NCBI GenBank assembly: GCA_035708065.1
Contig: DASSTC010000078.1
Coordinates: 1-19,375 of the forward strand
From: JAICUY01 sp035708065
GTDB taxonomy: Bacteria > Chloroflexota > Limnocylindria > QHBO01
Length of the DNA stretch: 19,375 bases
Direction: 5' to 3'
Below, piece by piece: positions 14,259 to 19,375 of this stretch. The number at the start of each line of letters is the position of its first letter. Position 1 is the first letter of the stretch. The position numbers and the translations under genes were made by a program. Below the pieces are notes generated by a model. That model was not told where the DNA came from. It did not search any database and saw only the letters and a list, made by a program, of their open reading frames with translations.

Positions 14259-14288
14259 AGTCTACGACCGCCGGGCGCAGGCTGTCAA
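14259..14288 (-). promoter_or_regulatory. Probable promoter of the exporter operon
   Basis: On the minus strand, a perfect -35 TTGACA (complement of 14283-14288) and TAGACT (complement of 14259-14264, 4/6 to consensus) are separated by 18 bp. Transcription would start near 14252, giving a leader of roughly 320 nt before the ATPase ATG. That leader contains the possible leader ORF and both terminator hairpins. Confidence 0.5.
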
Positions 14289-14299
14289 GAAACGCGATG

Positions 14300-14328
14300 T
14301 TGGACGCATGCCTCCGCGGGGGATACGA
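14300..14328 (+). promoter_or_regulatory. Weak candidate promoter for the LiaF-like/PspC genes
   Basis: TTGGAC (14300-14305) and GATACG (14322-14327), 16 bp apart, form a modest sigma70-like pair on the plus strand, about 106 bp upstream of the ATG at 14434. It sits nearly back to back with the exporter promoter on the other strand. The evidence is position and a partial consensus match only. Confidence 0.25.
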
Positions 14329-14433
14329 CATTCGGCCCTTGCCGAGTCTGCCGGTGACCATCGAAGATGCCCGCGACTGGCCCGGGAACGGCATCTGCAC
14401 GTCCGCGCCCGCCCGCGAATCGGAAGGAATCCG

Positions 14434-15405
14434 ATGCACATCAATCGCGGCCTGCTCTTCTGGGGGCTGGCCTTTATCACCGCCGGCGCGGTGGCGCTCG
14501 GCGTGCAACAGGGAGTCATCCCGCGCGACCTGGTGAGCCAGGCGTGGCGCCTGTGGCCGCTGATCCTGGTCGCCATCGGCATCTCGATCATCGCCGCCCG
14601 CACGCCGCTTGCGCCGCTCGGCACCATCATCGGCGCCCTGCTGCTCGGCACGTTCGTCGGCGGGTTCATGGCCTTCGGACCGCGGATCGTCGCGTCGTGC
14701 AGTGATCTCAACGGGGCGAGCGCCGCGCCGACCCAGATGCGCAACGGCTCGTTCGGCGGCAACGCCGAGGTGCGCATCACCGCCAACTGCGCGGTCGTCA
14801 CCGTCACGACGCAGGGAGGCAGCGCCTGGACCTTCGCCGGCAGCGGCACGCCCGACGCGACTGTGGACGCCAGCGGCGACCGGTTGAGCATCCGGGGGCC
14901 GGAGAACACCTGGTTCGGCAGCGATGCCGATCGCCACGACTGGAACGTCGTCCTGCCGACTGACCCGACGCTCGACGTGTCGATCGATGCCAACGCGGCA
15001 CGCAGCCGCCTGAACTTGGTGAATGCCAAGGTCGGTGGCCTCGATCTGAACACGAATGCCGGCGAGGCGCGGCTCGACCTGGGTGGAGCGAACGTCACCG
15101 GGCTGAAGGTGGAGGTCAATGCCGGAAGCGCATCGGTCGTGCTCGACGATCAGAGTGCGGTCACCGGCTCGATGAGCGCCAACGCCGGGTCACTCCAGGT
15201 CTGCGCGCCGCCGTCGGTCGGGCTGCAGATCCGGACGCGTGACAACGTCGCGTTCAGCGACAACCTGGACCAGAGCGGCCTGCAATCGGTCGGCAACGAC
15301 ACCTGGCAGACCGCGACCTATGGCAGCGCCGAACGCAAGGTCACGCTGACCGTCGAAGGCAACGCGGCAAGCTTCACGCTGAACCCGGATGGAGGCTGCG
15401 AATGA
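14434..15405 (+). CDS. LiaF-like membrane protein with beta-rich outer domain
   Basis: This 323-residue protein starts with three closely spaced TM helices (about 7-26, 38-55 and 61-80). The RGLLFWGLAFITAG and WRLWPLILVAIGI segments are typical of the LiaI/LiaF-like transmembrane region. After Cys88 comes an extracytoplasmic domain of about 230 residues made of short beta-repeats (for example DVSIDANAARSRLNLVNAK, GGLDLNTNAGEARLDLGG, GLKVEVNAGSASVVLDD). This pattern matches the DUF4097/toast-rack type of beta-helix. LiaF proteins restrain or tune cell-envelope stress signalling. The role here is inferred, since no kinase or regulator gene is in view. The ATG at 14434 has GGAAGGAA just upstream, and the stop overlaps the PspC gene start as ATGA. 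It is divergent from the exporter operon. Confidence 0.78.
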   Translation: MHINRGLLFWGLAFITAGAVALGVQQGVIPRDLVSQAWRLWPLILVAIGISIIAARTPLAPLGTIIGALLLGTFVGGFMAFGPRIVASCSDLNGASAAPTQMRNGSFGGNAEVRITANCAVVTVTTQGGSAWTFAGSGTPDATVDASGDRLSIRGPENTWFGSDADRHDWNVVLPTDPTLDVSIDANAARSRLNLVNAKVGGLDLNTNAGEARLDLGGANVTGLKVEVNAGSASVVLDDQSAVTGSMSANAGSLQVCAPPSVGLQIRTRDNVAFSDNLDQSGLQSVGNDTWQTATYGSAERKVTLTVEGNAASFTLNPDGGCE

Positions 15406-15908
15406 ACGGGCGGCTCTACCGATCGACGACCGATCGGATGATCTCGGGCGTGGCCGGCGGCCTCGCCGACTACCTGAATCTGGACCCTTCCCTGGTCCGC
15501 ATCATCTGGGCGGTGCTGATGGTCGTGACCGGCGGGCTCTTCTTCCTGGTCTACATCGTCATGTGGATCGTGGTGCCCGAGGGGCCGGGGCGCGTCCGCG
15601 GGCCGTGGCGCGACGTGACGACTCCGCCGCCGGGCGGGACGGTCGCTTCGGACCCCGTGACGGGCGAGCCGCTGGCTGCTCAACCGCCTGCCGGTGACTC
15701 CCCGGCGACCGAGCCGGGGCCGTTCAGCACGAGACACGAGGGCGGCGGCAATGGGCGTCTCATCTTCGGGCTGGTGCTGATCGGCCTGGGTGCGTACTTC
15801 CTGCTGCGCAACTACATCCCCGTCATCGCCTGGGATCGCTTCTGGCCGGTATTGCTCGTGCTTGCCGGCGTCGCATTGCTGCTGGCATCGACGCGGAGGC
15901 GTGCCTAG
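15402..15908 (+). CDS. PspC-domain protein with C-terminal LiaF-like helices
   Basis: The 168-residue protein begins with a PspC domain (residues 4-60): RLYRSTTDRMISGVAGGLADYL, then LDPSLVRIIWAVLMVV and a long TM helix ending IVMWIVVPEGP. A Pro/Gly-rich linker of about 50 residues follows. The C-terminus holds two more helices (GRLIFGLVLIGLGAYFLLRNY and RFWPVLLVLAGVALLLA) of the same LiaF-like type found in the preceding gene. PspC proteins take part in membrane-stress responses in many bacteria. The 4-base ATGA overlap with the LiaF-like gene and the shared helix type argue that the two products work together at the membrane. A regulatory role rather than an enzymatic one is likely. Confidence 0.85.
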   Translation: MNGRLYRSTTDRMISGVAGGLADYLNLDPSLVRIIWAVLMVVTGGLFFLVYIVMWIVVPEGPGRVRGPWRDVTTPPPGGTVASDPVTGEPLAAQPPAGDSPATEPGPFSTRHEGGGNGRLIFGLVLIGLGAYFLLRNYIPVIAWDRFWPVLLVLAGVALLLASTRRRA

Positions 15909-15972
15909 GCGGCGGATGTCGCGTTGGGTCTGTGCGGCTGATCTCGCGCGGCAGAACTTGCGCTCCCGTGGA

Positions 15973-16112
15973 CAGATTTCATGCACGTCGGAGTTAGGCG
16001 GGATGGGCACGGCCGCGGCGCGCGTTTCGCACGTGGCTCGCGCTTGGCGCGTTGCGCCACGGAACGCGCACCGGGCGGTGCGGCTGCCTAACTCCGCTCC
16101 GGCCGGAATCTG
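15973..16112. repeat. Imperfect palindromic element of about 140 bp with 27-bp arms
   Basis: The left arm is CAGATT, 10 variable bases, then CGGAGTTAGGC (15973-15999). The right arm is its mirror: GCCTAACTCCG, 10 variable bases, AATCTG (16086-16112). Further inside, GCGCGTT (16020-16026) pairs with AACGCGC (16063-16069) and CGTGGC (16032-16037) with GCCACG (16056-16061). It may be a MITE-like or REP-like element or a structured RNA. No target-site duplication was identified. Confidence 0.6.
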
Positions 16113-16213
16113 CCGACAGCGAGTGCTGGCGGCGGTGATAAGCACCGCCTGACCGGAATCTGCCGACGGCGAGTGCTGGCGGCGGTGGTAAGCACCGCCT
16201 GACCGGAATGTGC
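16103..16213. repeat. 50-bp tandem repeat, two full copies plus a partial third
   Basis: Units 16103-16152 and 16153-16202 match at 48 of 50 bases and begin CCGGAATCTGCCGAC. A third copy starts (CCGGAATGTGC) and breaks off. Each unit has two overlapping hairpins: GCCGACAGC-GAGT-GCTGGCGGC (one mismatch) and GGCGGTG-ATAAG-CACCGCC (perfect 7-bp stem). Both fit REP-like extragenic palindromes. Confidence 0.75.
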
Positions 16214-16258
16214 AGCGAAGTGCGGCGAAGCGTGCCGCGGAACGAGGCCCTACCGCGG

Positions 16259-19200
16259 CTACTGAGGCGCCACCGCGCCCGGGTCCTCGTCGCGTTCACG
16301 GCGGAAGCGGTACCCCAGCGGGATGAGCCGCGTGCGTCCCCAGAGCGCCCAGAGTCCGGCACCTGCCGCCAGGATCACCCCGAGGACGAGCTTGAGGGAG
16401 CTGACCACCAGCAACCCCTCACGCTCGCCCTGCGGCGGATTCGGGAACTGGAAGTTGTAGTTCCACGGCGGCAGCGCCCGGGCGGCGTTCAGGTACCAGT
16501 CGGGCATGACCAGCGCCGATCCGAGCGGGAAGACCAGGATCCCGGCGATCCCGGCGGCGACGAGGAAGGCGATCCCCAGCGAGCGCCACTCCCAGCTGCG
16601 CAGCAGATCGTCCACGGCATAGGCCACGGCGATCATCGCGAAGAGCACCGCGGTGAAGTAGTGGTACTGGAACGTGGCGCGCTCGATGCGGGTCCACGGC
16701 AGGAACTGGAATGCGAAGGCTGCAACGATCAGCACCAGCGCCAGCGAGCGGCGGCGCCAGGCCTGCACGGCGCAGTACATCAGCGCCGGGATGCCGGCCC
16801 AGAACAGGATCGGGTTGCCACCGTTGTAGATCGCAGCGCCGAGGCGGTCGTTCCAGGCGCCGGGATTGCCGTAGAACCAGACGGGCTTGAGGTCGAGCGG
16901 CCAGCTCCACCACGGTGACGCGCTGGGGTGCCCGGCCTGCAGGCCGAAGTGATAGCCGAACATCTGCGCCTGGAGCTCGTCGAGCGACCAGCCGTAGCCC
17001 GGGCCACTGGCGGCGGCGAGGGCAATCGAGTGGCCGAGCTGCAGGTACGGGATGTACGAGACGAAGTAGACCGCCAGCGGCACGATCACCAGGCAGGCAC
17101 CGATCCAGGACCAGCCGAACCCCGCCAGCGACGACGGCTGCATCCACTTCCGGTCACTGGTCGGGTCGCGCAGCGAGGCGATCGCGCGCCACACCAGGAA
17201 TGCGGCCGCGACGCCGAGCATGATCCAGGCGGGCCAGCCGGCCTGTGCCCCGCGCGCCAGGAAGCCGAACAGCAGCTCCACCGCGCTCGTCGCCTTGCGC
17301 CCTTCCACCTGCTGGTAGCCGATCGCCAGCGCCAGACCGATGCCTCCCGCCACGACACCGCTCGCCGGCAACGCGACGAGGTCGGCGGGACGAATGCGGA
17401 TCGGCCGCACCCACACGACGAGCAGCGCAAACAGCAGCCCGAGGATCATCACCGCCAGGAACGGCCACGGTGCGCCAATGCCGGCCACCGCGGTCAGGAA
17501 CGCGACCGCCACGACCAGCAGCAGCCTGCCGAGGCCCGATCGGGCCAGGATGAGCACCAGCAGGCCGATGAGCGCGTACCAGCCGACCCATTTCGTCGCC
17601 GCTGCCAGACCGATGAGGACGCCGACCAGCGGCAGCGCCCACCAGGCGCTGCGCGCCCATCGGCCAGACCAGATCTGCCAGAAAACGAGGTAGGCGGCGA
17701 CGATGAAGACTGCCACGTAGATGTCGTTCATGGCGATCCGGCTCATGACGTAGCTCATGCCGTCGACCGCCACGAACGCCGCGGCGAGCACCGCGATCCG
17801 CCGGCGGCGGAACATCGTCGCGGCGAGCAGGTAGATCAGCCCCACCAGGATCGAGCCGAAGACGATGCCGGCCAGGCGCCAGGAGAACGCGTTCGAGCCG
17901 GCGTCGATCGTGACCAGTTGGGCGCTGTTGCCGGCCGTGGCGACCAGCAGGTTGGCGTTGTCGTCGCCCTCGGCGGTCTTCGCGTCGTCGGTGACCATCG
18001 CCGTGGCCTCGCCGGGCATCGTGGTCGTGTCGTAGGCCGCGAAGCCACTCCGTTCGTCGCCCAACGGGTCGATGGTCCACACCTGCGGCGTGCCGTCCGG
18101 TGCCGTCCCGGCGATGTACACCACGTCGGCCGAGTCCTGCCAGGCGATCCGCGCCGGCACGCCGGGCAGCGCCACGGTGTCGATCTCCGACAGGCTGTCG
18201 TTGAAGACGGTCAGCCCGCCGCCGACCGCCGGGTGCTCGCCGTTGGCCGGCAGCGCGCCGACCGGTACCCACAGCTGAGCGTCCGAGCCGCTGCCGTGGA
18301 CGAGCAAGGTGCCGGCCGGTGGAGAAGGCAGATCAAGGGTCCGCGACTCGGCGAGCGTCGCCGCCTCGAGGACGACCACCCGGCTCTGCGCCGGGTCGAC
18401 GGCGACCACCCGCGCGCCGACGCTCGCGTCATTCGGGTCGGGCGCCAGGTAGCCCACATCGGTCGCGGCGACGTCGCTCGTCGCGATCACGGCGCCGGAC
18501 TGCCGGTCGATCTCGGCGATCCCGCCGTCGCCGGCGAGCAGGAGCACGTCCTCGCCGCTGGGCACCGGCTGGGTGACGTCGTCGCGCCACGGCACCACGA
18601 TGCGCCGCACCGAGCTGAGCTCGCTGGCGATCGGCGGCTGCGGTGGTGGCGGCGCGCGCGACCCGGTGTGTTGCATGAACGCGTCGGTGGCATAGGTCTT
18701 CACCTCTCCCCCGGCGCTCGATCCGACCAGCAGCCGCTGCCCGTACGGGTCGTAGGCCAGCGACGCTACCGGGGCGCCGTTCGACCACGACGCGACCTGC
18801 TCCCCAGACAGCGCGTCGCGCGCGACGATCGTGTCGCCAGACCCGACGAACACGACCGAGCGTGGATGGGCGTCGTCGGCGTAGCGCGGGATGACCGCCA
18901 AGGCCGACGCCGGCCCACGCACGGCGACGGTCGACTCGACCTTGTTCGGATCGGCCACCACGATCCCGGCGGCGATGAGGTACTTCGCCAGCATGGGATG
19001 GGTCCACTCGTAGGTGTCGCGCGTCCAGCCGTGTTCCCAGTCACTCAGCCATTCGGTGGCGGACCGGGCGTGATAGACCTCGTCGAAGTGCATGGCGCGC
19101 GGGATGTCAAGGCGCCACAGCCGGAAGACGAAGGCGAACAGCACGAAGCCGATGACCAGCGCGAGGTCGAGGCGATCCAGCCGGCGCATCGGCTCACGCG

Positions 19201-19345
19201 GCAGGGGATCCAGACGATTCGAGCGTAGCCAGCCGAAGCGCGCGCCGAACGGGACCGGCGCCAGTGCCGCTGCGGGTGCGTCCGGCTCGATCGGAGCCGC
19301 CGGCTGAAGATCGACGACCGGTGTGCGGGGGGCGTCGCCCGCCAT
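16259..19345 (-). CDS. GT39 protein O-mannosyltransferase (PMT) with inserted propeller-like domain
   Basis: This is a polytopic membrane glycosyltransferase of the PMT/GT39 family, which transfers mannose from polyprenyl-phosphate-mannose to exported proteins. After a cytoplasmic Pro/Ala-rich N-terminus and TM1 comes the catalytic block MHFDEVYHARSATEWL with the essential Asp-Glu, then EWTHPMLAKYLIAAGIVV, the equivalent of the usual HPPLGK block. About 350 residues (roughly 130-485) are then inserted. They are soluble and rich in repeated strands (SVVFVGSGDTIVARDALSG, RLLVGSSAGGEVKTYATD, DVLLLAGDGGIAEIDRQSG). PMT sequence resumes at AFSWRLAGIVFGSILVGLIY, with AAATKWVGWYAL and many TM helices to the C-terminus. 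The ATG at 19345 is used (1028 residues). A GTG at 19369 is also possible, and the frame stays open to the window edge. Confidence 0.9.
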   Translation of the reverse strand: MAGDAPRTPVVDLQPAAPIEPDAPAAALAPVPFGARFGWLRSNRLDPLPREPMRRLDRLDLALVIGFVLFAFVFRLWRLDIPRAMHFDEVYHARSATEWLSDWEHGWTRDTYEWTHPMLAKYLIAAGIVVADPNKVESTVAVRGPASALAVIPRYADDAHPRSVVFVGSGDTIVARDALSGEQVASWSNGAPVASLAYDPYGQRLLVGSSAGGEVKTYATDAFMQHTGSRAPPPPQPPIASELSSVRRIVVPWRDDVTQPVPSGEDVLLLAGDGGIAEIDRQSGAVIATSDVAATDVGYLAPDPNDASVGARVVAVDPAQSRVVVLEAATLAESRTLDLPSPPAGTLLVHGSGSDAQLWVPVGALPANGEHPAVGGGLTVFNDSLSEIDTVALPGVPARIAWQDSADVVYIAGTAPDGTPQVWTIDPLGDERSGFAAYDTTTMPGEATAMVTDDAKTAEGDDNANLLVATAGNSAQLVTIDAGSNAFSWRLAGIVFGSILVGLIYLLAATMFRRRRIAVLAAAFVAVDGMSYVMSRIAMNDIYVAVFIVAAYLVFWQIWSGRWARSAWWALPLVGVLIGLAAATKWVGWYALIGLLVLILARSGLGRLLLVVAVAFLTAVAGIGAPWPFLAVMILGLLFALLVVWVRPIRIRPADLVALPASGVVAGGIGLALAIGYQQVEGRKATSAVELLFGFLARGAQAGWPAWIMLGVAAAFLVWRAIASLRDPTSDRKWMQPSSLAGFGWSWIGACLVIVPLAVYFVSYIPYLQLGHSIALAAASGPGYGWSLDELQAQMFGYHFGLQAGHPSASPWWSWPLDLKPVWFYGNPGAWNDRLGAAIYNGGNPILFWAGIPALMYCAVQAWRRRSLALVLIVAAFAFQFLPWTRIERATFQYHYFTAVLFAMIAVAYAVDDLLRSWEWRSLGIAFLVAAGIAGILVFPLGSALVMPDWYLNAARALPPWNYNFQFPNPPQGEREGLLVVSSLKLVLGVILAAGAGLWALWGRTRLIPLGYRFRRERDEDPGAVAPQ

Positions 19346-19375
19346 GCCGACCACGTACGAGCGGTGCACCAGCCA

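Larger units (their letters stand above)
15909..16258. other. Convergent intergenic region rich in palindromes and repeats
   Basis: No gene is visible in this 350-bp junction between the PspC gene and the converging mannosyltransferase gene. It contains a large imperfect palindrome (15973-16112), overlapping a 50-bp tandem repeat with two hairpins per unit (16103-16213). Short open frames here lack ribosome sites. The hairpins could end transcription from both sides, but no U-runs are present. Confidence 0.7.

Noticed and set aside
16103..16213. CRISPR array or satellite of a phage att site
   Set aside because: The repeats are directly adjacent with no spacers, and no integrase or tRNA is nearby.
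16928..19228. A 766-codon plus-strand open frame opposite the mannosyltransferase
   Set aside because: It is an antisense shadow: very rich in Arg, Asp, Gln and Gly, without recognisable domains, while the minus strand carries a complete PMT.

Overview
The window is GC-rich, tightly packed bacterial DNA with no rRNA, tRNA, CRISPR or transposase gene visible. The gene mix is an actinobacterial-type inositol-3-phosphate synthase, a phosphatidylinositol-phosphate synthase, PimA/PatA-like enzymes, a GT39 protein mannosyltransferase and PspC/LiaF-like proteins. With the strong GC-biased codon use this suggests a high-GC member of Chloroflexota (Limnocylindria-like) or an actinobacterial relative. 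The assignment is an inference, because no phylogenetic marker is present.

Region 1 (1-2251, minus strand) is a three-gene operon: an ABC ATPase whose nucleotide-binding motifs are mostly degenerate, a six-helix permease-like membrane protein, and the N-terminal 258 residues of a DHA2-type MFS exporter that runs off the left edge. Both junctions are GTGA stop/start overlaps. Region 2 (2252-8513, plus strand) diverges from it. A promoter overlapped by a small palindrome precedes an ArsR-type regulator, then a tight run of CDP-alcohol phosphatidyltransferase, inositol-3-phosphate synthase, two LpxL/PatA-type acyltransferases, a PHP phosphoesterase and a PimA-like GT4 glycosyltransferase. Together these look like a pathway from glucose-6-phosphate to a glycosylated and acylated phosphatidylinositol. 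The PHP enzyme is a candidate for the phosphatase step.

Region 3 (8514-10850, plus strand) starts with a 226-bp intergenic stretch holding two promoter-like modules with GTAAGCG direct repeats. It is followed by a secreted C39-like cysteine-peptidase-fold protein and a beta-propeller lipoprotein. Region 4 (10866-14288, minus strand) is an ABC-2 exporter operon: ATPase, a 65-residue basic protein, permease and a tandem-GNAT acetyltransferase. Its roughly 300-nt leader carries two consecutive terminator-like hairpins whose arms can pair with each other, plus a possible 29-codon leader ORF. This looks like a transcription attenuator.

Region 5 (14434-15908, plus strand) diverges from the exporter operon and encodes a LiaF-like protein and a PspC/LiaF-like fusion, probably envelope-stress proteins. 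Region 6 (15909-16258) is a gene-free convergent junction with a roughly 140-bp imperfect palindrome and a 50-bp tandem repeat. Region 7 (16259 to the right edge, minus strand) is a large GT39 protein O-mannosyltransferase with an inserted domain of about 350 residues, propeller-like, between its first conserved block and the rest of the membrane enzyme.
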